A DNA stretch of 64,000 bases, from NCBI GenBank assembly GCA_002478865.1, contig DLJZ01000027.1, positions 1 to 64,000 of the forward strand. Reading direction: 5' to 3'. Made by a program: the position numbers and the translations under genes. The notes under the pieces are model-generated. The model saw only the letters and a list, made by a program, of their open reading frames with translations. It had not been told where the DNA came from and ran no database searches. Positions 1 through 8,060 of this stretch are shown one piece after another. This DNA comes from Hungatella sp. UBA7603. Its GTDB lineage: Bacteria > Bacillota > Clostridia > Lachnospirales > Lachnospiraceae. The stretch's first letter is position 1. Every line of letters begins with the position of its first letter.

Positions 1-15
1 CTAAAGATCAGCCCT

Positions 16-46
16 CCCCCTAAATAGCAGGGGGTTTATTTTTTAC
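16..46 (+). terminator. intrinsic terminator (plus strand)
   Basis: CCCCCT and AGGGGG arms flank a 7-nt loop, followed by a T-rich run. It points along the plus strand and probably ends a gene left of the window. Confidence 0.55.
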
Positions 47-60
47 TGTCACACAATGAT

Positions 61-103
61 ATAGGAGCATGAACCTTCTACTGGTTCATGCTCCTATTTT
101 TTT
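61..103 (+). terminator. intrinsic terminator, 15-bp stem
   Basis: A perfect 15-bp inverted repeat (61-75 with 83-97) and a 7-nt loop are followed by six T on the plus strand. It lies just past the minus-strand ROK gene stop and may stop transcription from both sides, although the U-tract suits the plus strand. Confidence 0.7.
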
Positions 104-105
104 AA

Positions 106-1017
106 TTACTTCCTATTAAGAAAATGATACAGCGCTCCTCTTAAATTGGAATCATTATAAAATTCACATGCTGTGATTTTTGGTTTTTTTACTGCCATAC
201 CATAAGCTGCACTGGGATGGGCTTCGAAGAGATAATCCATCTCTTTTCTGATTTCTTCTAATAATATAGGCTGCTGGCTGATCCCCCCGCCTATAGCGAT
301 GACCTCCAAATCCAAAAGTGTCTGGAAATTATAGATGCTTCCAGCAAGCTTTTTCACATAATTACGAAGAACCTTGCAGGCAGTTTCCTCTCCCTGATTA
401 ATTAGTTCAAACATCCTGACTCCATCTATTTCGGACGGATCAATTCCCGTTTCTTTTGCATAGGTACGACCAAGTGCCAAAGAAGAGCCGGTAACTGCCA
501 TATAACTTTCAGAATGCTTTGGGTTGTCCAGATCCAGATTAATAAAGCTGATCTCACCTGCTGTATAATTAGATCCACGGTATAATTTGCCATCGATAAT
601 AAGGCCCATTCCAACGCCGGTGCCAAGTACAATGACTGCTCCGTTTCTTACTCCCTTAAGGCTTCCGTTCCACTGCTCTGCCATGGCGGCACATTTTGCA
701 TCATTGTCTACAGAAGAGGGCAATCCATATCGTTTCTGTATTTCTTCACACAGGTTAAGACCCATGAGGTAAACAAGTCCCCCTGCTGTATGTAAGAAGC
801 CTGTATCAACATCCACCTGTCCGGGAGTGCTAAATGCAATCCCACCTATGTCATGTCTTCTAGGCAGAACAATCTGATCTAAAACGTTAAAATAATCTTC
901 TGCTGTTTTTTTCTTATCGGGTGTTGGTTCTTTGCCTTTTTCCAAAATAGTACCAAGATCGTTCATCACAGCATATTTGATAAAAGTTCCTCCATTATCA
1001 ATTGCCAAGTATTTCAT
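106..1017 (-). CDS. ROK family sugar kinase
   Basis: A 303-aa ROK (repressor/ORF/kinase) protein, expected to phosphorylate a hexose or amino-sugar with ATP in the cytoplasm. The N-terminal phosphate-binding motif DNGGTFIK is at residues 7-14. VDNDAKCAAMAE near 103-114 and the glycine-rich VLGTGVGMGL near 130 are typical of the family. The zinc motif CxCGxxGCxE of glucokinase and NagC-like members is absent, as in beta-glucoside-kinase-type ROK proteins, so the substrate is not assigned. There is no DNA-binding domain, so it is an enzyme rather than a repressor. A strong GGAGGAGAAGG ribosome site precedes the ATG. It lies 150 bp after the ABC operon and is probably transcribed separately. Confidence 0.85.
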   Translation of the reverse strand: MKYLAIDNGGTFIKYAVMNDLGTILEKGKEPTPDKKKTAEDYFNVLDQIVLPRRHDIGGIAFSTPGQVDVDTGFLHTAGGLVYLMGLNLCEEIQKRYGLPSSVDNDAKCAAMAEQWNGSLKGVRNGAVIVLGTGVGMGLIIDGKLYRGSNYTAGEISFINLDLDNPKHSESYMAVTGSSLALGRTYAKETGIDPSEIDGVRMFELINQGEETACKVLRNYVKKLAGSIYNFQTLLDLEVIAIGGGISQQPILLEEIRKEMDYLFEAHPSAAYGMAVKKPKITACEFYNDSNLRGALYHFLNRK

Positions 1018-1166
1018 CCTTCTCCTCCTGTCATGCTTATGTGTAAAATCATGCTAAAAAGCTAATATCAGGACATCCAACCCCTCCCAGATTCCCCTGA
1101 CAACCTAAGCTATGTCTTATCTTATTATTTTGTGAAATAAAAGGCAATATGTTTTTATACTATTTT

Positions 1167-2891
1167 TTAGTTTTTTGATACTTCATAGAGTTTTGCATAG
1201 GGACCGCCTTGTGCGATCAACTCATCGTGAGTCCCTGTTTGTGCAATTCCTGTTCCATCTAATACCACAATCTGGTCTGCGTGACGAATGGTAGAAAGCC
1301 TGTGGGCGATTACCAGTGTGGTGCGTTCCTTTGATACTTCATCAAGGGCTTCCTGAATCTCTGCTTCCGTCTTTGCATCGAGTGCAGAGGTGGCTTCATC
1401 TAGAATTAAGATTGGAGAATTTCGTAAAATGGCTCTGGCGATGGAAAGTCTCTGTTTTTGTCCCCCTGACAGTCGGATGCCTCGCTCCCCAATTTGTGTT
1501 TCATATCCTTGTTCTAATGCTTCGATAAAGGTATGAGCATTGGCGGCTTCTGCTGCTGCAATTACCTGTTCTCTTGTTGCTTCCTTCCAGCCATAAGCAA
1601 TATTTTCATATACCGTTCCATGAAATAGGAAGGTATCTTGAAGCACCATGGAAATATTATCTCTTAGACTTTCTAAGGAAACCTCACGGATATTGACACC
1701 ATCTACTAATACCGCGCCCTTTTGAGGATCATAAAACCGGTTTACTAGATTGGCAATGGTACTCTTTCCCACTCCCGTTGTCCCTACTAAAGCTACGGTA
1801 TGACCTGCTTTTATGGTAAGGTTCACGTTTTCGAGAACGGGAATCTCTTCATTGTAGGAAAAGGATAAGTTCTGAAGCTTTATTTCTCCACGTACACGAG
1901 GCAGCACAGTTGCATGCTCCGCTTCCTTTACATCTGAAATCTCATCTATGACCTCAAACACACGGCGACATCCTGCCGATGCCTCTCCTGCACGCTCTAC
2001 AAGGCCGGAGAAACTTTTCACCGGGCCGTAAAACATAGAAAGGTACATGACAAAACCTACAATATCAGCGATGGAAACACTGCCCACGCTAACCAGGTGA
2101 CCTCCGTACACTATTACAAGCACAGTACCAAGTGCCGTTACAAATGCCAACAAAGGATACGTTGTTTCAAAAAAGAAGCTGGCACGAAGGTAAGCCATGC
2201 TGTGTCTCTTTGATAAGTCAGTTACTTTCAGTTCTTCTTGCTTTTGCTGATTAAATATCTGAATCTCTTTAATTCCGGAAAGATTATCTTGTACCGTTCC
2301 AGCCAGCTCTCCCCTCACCTTGGAATTTTCTTTCCAGACTGGTGAAACATGTTTGCTTTGCCAAATGGTAATCCACACAAGGATGGGGATCGTTATCAGG
2401 CTCATAAATGCCAATCTCCAGTTGATGGTAAAAAGAAGTGCTCCCACGCCAATAAAGGTGAGGATATTGGAAGCGAAATCTGGAATCACATGAGCGAGAA
2501 GCACCTCTGCATCCAGTGAGTCGCTTACCACACGGCCCGTCAAATCACCCGTACGGCTTTTGTGAAAATACTTTAGGCTCATACGCTGAAGCTTACTGTA
2601 GAGTCTTGTTCTTAAATCTGCCACATAATTAAGAGCGGCATAATGATTTAGATAACCAGATGCGGAACTACCAGCTGCTTGTAACGCGGTGGTAAACAAT
2701 AAAAAAAGACCGATGCGCAGAGCCTCTTTTCCAAAATCAGCAGATCCTTCCGTAGCAAGTCCCGTAAGTTCACGAAGTGCCCACGGCATGTAAAATCCGG
2801 CTGCAGTTGAAATAATTAAAGAAAGCAGACCAGCAATAAGAAAAATCCAGTATTTTCTTGCCTCTTTAAATATTCGAATGGCTGTCTCCAT
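1167..2891 (-). CDS. exporter-fold ABC half-transporter (permease-ATPase fusion)
   Basis: A 574-aa half-transporter with about six membrane helices in residues 15-300, then an ATPase domain: Walker A GTTGVGKST, signature LSGGQKQR, Walker B ILILDEATSALD and an H-loop in IAHRLST. It should work as a homodimer, because no partner half-transporter is adjacent. It begins 4 bp after the FecE gene and is the last gene of the siderophore operon. In Yersinia (YbtPQ) and mycobacteria (IrtAB), exporter-fold transporters linked to siderophores import or process ferric siderophores. By analogy it could handle siderophore or an intracellular iron chelate. A drug-exporter role cannot be excluded. The start follows AAAGGAGG. 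Confidence 0.85.
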   Translation of the reverse strand: METAIRIFKEARKYWIFLIAGLLSLIISTAAGFYMPWALRELTGLATEGSADFGKEALRIGLFLLFTTALQAAGSSASGYLNHYAALNYVADLRTRLYSKLQRMSLKYFHKSRTGDLTGRVVSDSLDAEVLLAHVIPDFASNILTFIGVGALLFTINWRLAFMSLITIPILVWITIWQSKHVSPVWKENSKVRGELAGTVQDNLSGIKEIQIFNQQKQEELKVTDLSKRHSMAYLRASFFFETTYPLLAFVTALGTVLVIVYGGHLVSVGSVSIADIVGFVMYLSMFYGPVKSFSGLVERAGEASAGCRRVFEVIDEISDVKEAEHATVLPRVRGEIKLQNLSFSYNEEIPVLENVNLTIKAGHTVALVGTTGVGKSTIANLVNRFYDPQKGAVLVDGVNIREVSLESLRDNISMVLQDTFLFHGTVYENIAYGWKEATREQVIAAAEAANAHTFIEALEQGYETQIGERGIRLSGGQKQRLSIARAILRNSPILILDEATSALDAKTEAEIQEALDEVSKERTTLVIAHRLSTIRHADQIVVLDGTGIAQTGTHDELIAQGGPYAKLYEVSKN

Positions 2892-2895
2892 AAAC

Positions 2896-3708
2896 CTACA
2901 CCTCCTTTCCAGATATAGGGTCAGCGGCTAAAAGATTGTAGGTAAGACAAACTGGCCGACCAGTTTTTGGCTCATGAACAACCTGTGCATCAATAAAGAA
3001 GGCTTCCTTAAGTACCTCAGGCGTCATGACTTCTTCCGGGGTTCCATGTTTTATGACTTTGCCAGAGCGGATTGCAATCATATAATCAGAAAAACGAGCA
3101 GCCAGGTTTAAATCATGAAGTACCATGGCAATGGTGCAACCTTGTCTGCGGTTTAGATCGTATAACAGTTCCAACACTTCTAACTGATGGGCAAGATCTA
3201 AATAAGTGGTTGGCTCATCAAGAAGAATTAAATCGGTCTGCTGCGCCAGGGCCATGGATATCCAGACACGCTGTCTTTGTCCTCCGGAAAGTGTGTCTAC
3301 CTCCCGGTTCTCAAATTCTGTCAGCTTTGTGACAGAAAGGGCCCATTGAATGATTTTTTTATCTTCTGAAGTCAGCTTTCCAAATCCTTTCTGATGAGGA
3401 AACCTGCCATAAGCTACTAATTCACTGACGGTTAAGCCACTTGGAGCTGATGGTGACTGAGGAAGAATCGCCATTTTCTTAGCGATTTCCTTGGTCGAAA
3501 GCGTTCTGATATCATCTCCATTTAAATACACCATACCATTTTTCGGCTTTAGGATACGCCCCACGGCTTTTAATACGGTGGATTTACCACAGCCGTTAGG
3601 CCCAATGATGGTCGTTACCTTTCCGTGTGGTATGTTAATGTCCAATGATTCTACAATCAGGTCATCGTCGTATGCAATATCTAATTTTTCCGTTGTAATG
3701 CTGTTCAT
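2896..3708 (-). CDS. iron-siderophore ABC transporter ATPase (FecE/FepC type)
   Basis: A 270-aa ATPase that powers uptake of ferric siderophore, heme or cobalamin-type substrates through the adjacent FecCD permeases. Walker A GPNGCGKST (around 36-44), Q-loop ILPQSPSAP, signature LSGGQRQRV and Walker B LILLDEPTTYLD are intact. The length and the late H-loop (MVLHDLNLA) are typical of the FecE/BtuD group. It lies 26 bp after the second permease, in the order binding protein, permease, permease, ATPase. The start has an AAAAGGAGG ribosome site. The neighbouring AraC gene, the iron-box operator and flavodoxin regulon favour a siderophore over cobalamin. Confidence 0.92.
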   Translation of the reverse strand: MNSITTEKLDIAYDDDLIVESLDINIPHGKVTTIIGPNGCGKSTVLKAVGRILKPKNGMVYLNGDDIRTLSTKEIAKKMAILPQSPSAPSGLTVSELVAYGRFPHQKGFGKLTSEDKKIIQWALSVTKLTEFENREVDTLSGGQRQRVWISMALAQQTDLILLDEPTTYLDLAHQLEVLELLYDLNRRQGCTIAMVLHDLNLAARFSDYMIAIRSGKVIKHGTPEEVMTPEVLKEAFFIDAQVVHEPKTGRPVCLTYNLLAADPISGKEV

Positions 3709-3734
3709 AAATCCTCCTTTTCTAAGAATATAAG

Positions 3735-4751
3735 CTACCCGTTTGATTTCCCTAACAAATACAAGAAGTAAGGGGTGCTTAAAACTGTGATGACAATTCC
3801 TGTGGGTACATCAGTTCCTAGACTGATAGAACGAGTAATGGTGTCGGCAAACAGTATAAGAATTGCTCCCGTTAGGCAGGAGGCTGGTAAGAGAAACTTA
3901 TGGTTTGGTCCAACGATCTTCCTCGCCATATGGGGAGAAATCATTCCCACAAAGAAGAAATTTCCGCCAAGGGCAACACCACCGGAAGCCAGGGCCACTG
4001 CCGCAATGGACAACCCCAGAAATTCTGGTTTTACGGCAACACCAAGGCCAGTGGCTGTTTCATTTCCAAGATGGAGTGTATTTAAAATCCGGGATTTATA
4101 AATCACGTAAAGGATTAAAATAAGAGTCCAGGGAGCCAGCACGGCCAGGTACCTCCAATCATCTCCCCAGAGACTTCCAGCGCCCCAACGCTGCATAAAG
4201 TCCATCTGATTTTGATCCAGCTTTAAGGTAAGAAGGGTCGTAAGGGCACCGTATCCGCTGGATAAGGCGATTCCTGTTAATATCAGACCGGTCGGGGATA
4301 TATCTCTTCCCCTCCGATAGGAAAGAACAAAGATAAGTCCTGCGGCTGTCATACCTCCCACAAAAGCGAGAAGAGGTAAAACAAAAGCGGAGGAGGTTCC
4401 TTTTGAAGCAAACATCACTACAAAGATTAAGACAAATAGTCCGGAGCCTGAGCTGATTCCCAGGGTACCAGGACTTGCCATATCATTTCTAAGAAGGCTT
4501 TGCATGATGCAACCTGAGGCGCCCATACCAATACCAACTAAAACTGCTAAAACAATGCGGGGCAGACGAAATTCGAATATTATGAGATTTTGTTTATCCG
4601 TTCCTTTTCCAAGGATTACCTGAAACACCTCAGATATTGATAGGCTCATCTTGCCAGAATTGATACTGATTACTGCAATCGCCACCATAATAAACACTAG
4701 AAGAGCAAGAATCATCACTCCCCGTCCCAGAGTGAACCGTTTCTTTTTCAT
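3735..4751 (-). CDS. iron-siderophore ABC permease, FecD type
   Basis: A 338-aa FecCD-family permease with about nine to ten membrane helices. The first is at residues 10-32. Family signatures FRLPRIVLAVLVGIGMGASG and MQSLLRNDMASPGTLGIS are present. The C-terminal GMISPHMAR coupling segment precedes the last helices. Its start codon overlaps the stop of the first permease by 4 bp, which suggests translational coupling. It is expected to form a heterodimer with that protein and to bind the FecE ATPase, moving ferric siderophore across the membrane. Confidence 0.92.
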   Translation of the reverse strand: MKKKRFTLGRGVMILALLVFIMVAIAVISINSGKMSLSISEVFQVILGKGTDKQNLIIFEFRLPRIVLAVLVGIGMGASGCIMQSLLRNDMASPGTLGISSGSGLFVLIFVVMFASKGTSSAFVLPLLAFVGGMTAAGLIFVLSYRRGRDISPTGLILTGIALSSGYGALTTLLTLKLDQNQMDFMQRWGAGSLWGDDWRYLAVLAPWTLILILYVIYKSRILNTLHLGNETATGLGVAVKPEFLGLSIAAVALASGGVALGGNFFFVGMISPHMARKIVGPNHKFLLPASCLTGAILILFADTITRSISLGTDVPTGIVITVLSTPYFLYLLGKSNG

Positions 4752-5770
4752 TCAAATTCCCTCCTTTGTTTTTTTGCAAGATAAAGGAAGTAAGGGACAC
4801 CAATTACTGCAAAGATGATACCAAGAGGAGTCTCATAAGGTTTATTGATCAGTCTTCCCGTAAGATCAGCAAATACCGTTAAAAGAGCGCCGTAAAGTCC
4901 GGAAGCTGGTATGATATAGCGATAATCCACCCCTATGAGATAACGCACGATATGGGGCGTAATTAAGCCTACAAATCCGACTGGTCCTACTACAACGACT
5001 GAAAGACCAGTGAGGACCAGCACCACTACTGTTGAAATTCCTTTTAAGATGTTTGTATTCATTCCAAGTCCAATTGCCACATCTTCTCCTAAACTCATGA
5101 CAGTAACGGATGGAGATATGGCAATCGCCACAAGCACACCTCCAATAAAAAAGGGAGCAACAATGGCAAGCTCACTCCATTTAGCTCCGGCCGTCCCACC
5201 TGCAGTCCAGTAAGCAAGGGCCTGTCCCAGGTGGTATCTAATAGAAATATACTGACTGAATGCACCAAATAACATAGAAATGGAGATTCCAGCCAGCACC
5301 AGTCTTTGGGGCGTCATTCCCCGCTTTCCCAAAGATGCAATATAATAAGTCATTCCGGTTGCTACTGCTGCCCCCAGAAAGGCAAAAGCCATGGTCTGTC
5401 CATAGGTGCGGCTTGGGAAAAATGCCATAGCGATGGCAATAGCGAACGTAGCACCACTGCTAATTCCCATAAGGCCAGAGTCTGCCAATGGGTTTCTGGT
5501 GGTTCCCTGCATCAGTGCACCGCAGACTGCAAGGCTACATCCCACCAAAATATCGGCAACGGTTCTTGGAAACCGCAGGGCGTGTATGATCTGATGTTCT
5601 GTCAATGTGGGATCAAAATTAAAAACGGCGCCCCAGGCGGTGGACAAACGCATATCGGCAGCTCCAAAAGAGATGGAGGCTGCCGATACCAATATTAGTA
5701 GTCCAACCCCAAGAACGATATAGAGAGAAAAGCGGGCCGCGCCTTTCCACTTGTTGGGGAGATTTTGCAT
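4748..5770 (-). CDS. iron-siderophore ABC permease, FecC type
   Basis: A 340-aa FecCD-family permease, partner of the downstream FecD-type protein. The first helix is at about 16-36. The FecCD motifs RFPRTVADILVGCSLAVCG and MQGTTRNPLADSGLMGIS are clear, and GLITPHIVRYLIG is the ATPase-coupling loop. It starts 18 bp after the binding-protein stop, with a GGAAAGGA ribosome site, and overlaps the next gene by 4 bp. The five genes from 6763 down to 1167 read as one operon. Confidence 0.92.
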   Translation of the reverse strand: MQNLPNKWKGAARFSLYIVLGVGLLILVSAASISFGAADMRLSTAWGAVFNFDPTLTEHQIIHALRFPRTVADILVGCSLAVCGALMQGTTRNPLADSGLMGISSGATFAIAIAMAFFPSRTYGQTMAFAFLGAAVATGMTYYIASLGKRGMTPQRLVLAGISISMLFGAFSQYISIRYHLGQALAYWTAGGTAGAKWSELAIVAPFFIGGVLVAIAISPSVTVMSLGEDVAIGLGMNTNILKGISTVVVLVLTGLSVVVVGPVGFVGLITPHIVRYLIGVDYRYIIPASGLYGALLTVFADLTGRLINKPYETPLGIIFAVIGVPYFLYLAKKQRREFE

Positions 5771-5788
5771 GTTATGTTCCTTTCCAGA

Positions 5789-6763
5789 TTATTTAGCTAT
5801 GGAATTGATGGCATCTACGAGATAATCCATCTGTGCTGTTAAGCTTAACACATCAGAATAATAAAAGAGGCCAGCCTTACTGCTTGGTATACTAACCACC
5901 TGATTATTTATGACTGCTGGAAGACTGCTCCATATGGCAGACTTTTCGTATTCACTTGGCTCTCCTTCGGCAGAGTCATAGGTATGAAACCAGAGCATGT
6001 AATCTCCGAAGTAATCGGCTGCCACTTCATAACTTAAGCCTTCCCGGTTTTCTCCTTTTTCCTTAATGAGCTGCTCCAGCTTTTCCGGTTTCTTCAAGCC
6101 AAGATAATTATAAAGAAGAGTGCCTCCTCTTGACTGTGTTTCATAATAAATGCCGTAGGAACCAGAGCCCCAATCCTCATTGATGCTAAATGTCTTGTCC
6201 TTAAACTTATCACCATGAAGCGTTTCTTTTGCAGCAGCAAGTTTAGTCTGGAAGGTATCAACAGCGGTCTGGGCCTTTTCTTCTCGGCCCGTCGATTTGC
6301 CTAAGAACAATATTCTATCGATGGGATTTAACTCCCCTTCTGGAACGACAATTACAGGTGCAATGCTTTTAAACTTTTCATAATCATCTTTACTATAAGT
6401 GATAATAAGATCTGGATCCAAGGTCATGACCTCTTCCCGTTCCCAATTTTTAATTCCTGTTGTCTTCATCATTTTATCATAATAAGGCATTCCCTCATGA
6501 GACCAGCCAAAATATCCCACTACATTCAAATCAAGTGCAAGTACATCACCGACATACCAGTTTACAACAACTTTCTTTGGATCTGTTGGTACTTCAATCT
6601 CTCCCATAACCGTTTGTACCTTGCGGGTTTCACTTGCCTGGGTTTTAGTAACCGGCAAAGTCTCGTTTGTTGCATCTTGTTTCTTGCTCTGGCAGCCAGT
6701 CACCGCCATTATAATTGTCATACCTAAAATAGCAGAAAGAAATCGTTTGCTGCATTTTCTCAT
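5789..6763 (-). CDS. ferric-siderophore-binding lipoprotein
   Basis: A 324-aa class III binding protein (FhuD/BtuF-like fold). The start at 6763 is chosen because AAAGGAGA lies 7 nt upstream. A longer in-frame start at 6859 would be untranscribed, since it lies at the -10 box. A signal peptide ends in a lipobox ITAVTGC-type segment (MAVTGCQ), so the protein should be anchored outside the membrane. The mature part carries two half-domains: PKKVVVNWYVGDVLALDLNVVG, and LDPDLIITYSKDDYEKFKSIAP, typical of ferric-siderophore binders. It is the first gene of the import operon and is preceded by a strong promoter and the GTTAG-N6-CTAAC operator. Confidence 0.9.
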   Translation of the reverse strand: MRKCSKRFLSAILGMTIIMAVTGCQSKKQDATNETLPVTKTQASETRKVQTVMGEIEVPTDPKKVVVNWYVGDVLALDLNVVGYFGWSHEGMPYYDKMMKTTGIKNWEREEVMTLDPDLIITYSKDDYEKFKSIAPVIVVPEGELNPIDRILFLGKSTGREEKAQTAVDTFQTKLAAAKETLHGDKFKDKTFSINEDWGSGSYGIYYETQSRGGTLLYNYLGLKKPEKLEQLIKEKGENREGLSYEVAADYFGDYMLWFHTYDSAEGEPSEYEKSAIWSSLPAVINNQVVSIPSSKAGLFYYSDVLSLTAQMDYLVDAINSIAK

Positions 6764-6822
6764 AATAATATCTCCTTTGATTGCTCTCCTTTGAATGGCG
6801 GGCATTATGTATACCGAACCAC

Positions 6823-6840
6823 AGTTAGATAAAACTAACT
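6823..6840. promoter_or_regulatory. operator GTTAG-N6-CTAAC (putative iron box)
   Basis: AGTTAG and CTAACT arms are separated by 6 bp, placed directly after the -10 box around the expected transcription start, so a bound repressor would block initiation. The same dyad occurs at 9028-9043 and 12037-12052. The sequence resembles DtxR/IdeR-type sites more than Fur sites; the regulator is not in this window. Confidence 0.65.
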
Positions 6841-6849
6841 CACCGCGAT

Positions 6850-6878
6850 ATTCTAACATGTTCCATCTCTTCTGTCAA
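6850..6878 (-). promoter_or_regulatory. promoter of the siderophore import operon
   Basis: Minus strand: -35 TTGACA (6873-6878), 17-bp spacer, -10 TAGAAT (6850-6855). This near-consensus sigma-A promoter fires toward the binding protein at 6763. Confidence 0.75.
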
Positions 6879-6929
6879 TCCAAAAAGGCCAATCTAAGAA
6901 GAGGTGAATTGCAATAGTTTTTCATGTAT

Positions 6930-6960
6930 AACGTCCATTTTATATGGACATTTTAACGTC
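6930..6960. promoter_or_regulatory. inverted and direct repeats upstream of the araC-type gene
   Basis: GTCCAT (6933-6938) and ATGGAC (6944-6949) form a dyad with a 5-bp spacer, and AACGTC occurs twice (from 6930 and 6955). These lie in the divergent intergenic region and could be sites for the AraC-type regulator. This is inference from position only. Confidence 0.35.
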
Positions 6961-7020
6961 TAATTCTGTTTTAATTATGTTGTTTCGGATTGCTCCTATC
7001 ACATTTTGGATTATCTTTGC

Positions 7021-7050
7021 TTGAAAGTGTAAGGGAAAGCATGATATACT
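7021..7050 (+). promoter_or_regulatory. promoter of the AraC-type regulator
   Basis: TTGAAA (7021-7026), 18-bp spacer, TATACT (7045-7050), followed by an AAGGAGG ribosome site before the ATG at 7078. Confidence 0.65.
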
Positions 7051-7077
7051 CTATCTATGTAAACAAGGAGGACAGAC

Positions 7078-8049
7078 ATGGAATATACCGATGAATACAA
7101 CCTGGGATGGGGAGCTTTTGCCAGACATTTTGGCTTTGATACAACGTGGCATGGCAACTATGTCATGCATACTCTCCCCGGCACCTGGAAAAACGGCTGG
7201 ATCTCTGAGACGAATCCGGCTAAAGGTCTGCATGTTTCCAGTGCCTGGTTTCAATCCGATGAGGAAATCGATTATAAGATGAATATTGAAACGCCATATC
7301 TTCTTATTCTTTGTATTGACACTGGTGATATGACTGTTACGCAAAAAGGAAAACAAGCTAAAAAGTTAAGTCCTTTCACACATCTCATTATTAGCAGTCA
7401 AACACCTGTCCGCCTTACGATTCCAGCAGGAATGCACATGTGTTTTACCAGTGTTTTGATCTTTGACTCCTGTATTGAGAATTTTTTAACTGCTACCGGT
7501 TATACCTATCCCATACGGGTTTCGGATGCAAAGAAGTGGAAACCACAACACATAGACGCTCCAAATGTCATGATGGTTATGGAGCAGCTTCGTTGGGGCG
7601 TCCGCGGAGACAGGCTTCCTCCTCCTGCATACTTGTGCAAAACCATTGAACTTCTGTGCCTTTTTGCCCATAACAAAGATAAAGAGGCTCTAAAAAACGA
7701 ACGCCGCAATTATGTTACCTGGAGCGATGAGATGAAGCTTTACCGGGTCAAGGAAGTCATTGACGAATCTCCTCTTTCCCTTCCCTCCAACGAAGAACTC
7801 TGCCGCATTGCTCAAATGAGTGAAAGCAAACTGCGTATCTCCTTTAAAAGTCTTTATGGCAAAACACTTTATGCTTATATAAGGGAATCAATTATGAAAC
7901 GAGCCATGCAGATGTTGGCTGATGATGACTTAAACATTAAGAATATTGCTAATTTATGTGGATATGAAAATGCCGCAAAATTCACTGCGGCATTTAAAGA
8001 GATTCACGGCATCACTCCAAGTGAGTTCCGTAAGGGATTTGGGTTGTAA
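7078..8049 (+). CDS. AraC family transcriptional regulator of siderophore uptake
   Basis: A 323-aa regulator. The N-terminal half (about 1-200) looks like a ligand-sensing cupin-type domain. The C-terminal ~100 residues hold the two helix-turn-helix motifs: NEELCRIAQMSESKLRISFK, and LNIKNIANLCGYENAAKFTA followed by the family signature HGITPSEFRKG. It is the only plus-strand gene among the iron genes, divergent from the import operon and convergent with the second binding protein. Regulators of this kind (Btr in Bacillus, YbtA in Yersinia) activate siderophore uptake when ferric siderophore is sensed. The same role is inferred here from position. Confidence 0.85.
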   Translation: MEYTDEYNLGWGAFARHFGFDTTWHGNYVMHTLPGTWKNGWISETNPAKGLHVSSAWFQSDEEIDYKMNIETPYLLILCIDTGDMTVTQKGKQAKKLSPFTHLIISSQTPVRLTIPAGMHMCFTSVLIFDSCIENFLTATGYTYPIRVSDAKKWKPQHIDAPNVMMVMEQLRWGVRGDRLPPPAYLCKTIELLCLFAHNKDKEALKNERRNYVTWSDEMKLYRVKEVIDESPLSLPSNEELCRIAQMSESKLRISFKSLYGKTLYAYIRESIMKRAMQMLADDDLNIKNIANLCGYENAAKFTAAFKEIHGITPSEFRKGFGL

Positions 8050-8060
8050 GTAAATCCGGG

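Noticed and set aside
5306..5698. 130-aa plus-strand ORF inside the FecC-type permease
   Set aside because: It is antisense to a clear gene, rich in unlikely residues, and has no domain.
6823..6840. Classical Fur box
   Set aside because: The GATAAT-type inverted hexamers are not present; the dyad arms are GTTAG/CTAAC, nearer DtxR-type sites.
6764..6859. Upstream start of the first siderophore-binding protein
   Set aside because: It would begin at the -10 box and precede the signal peptide with 32 odd residues. The internal ATG at 6763 has AAGGAGA and a proper signal sequence.
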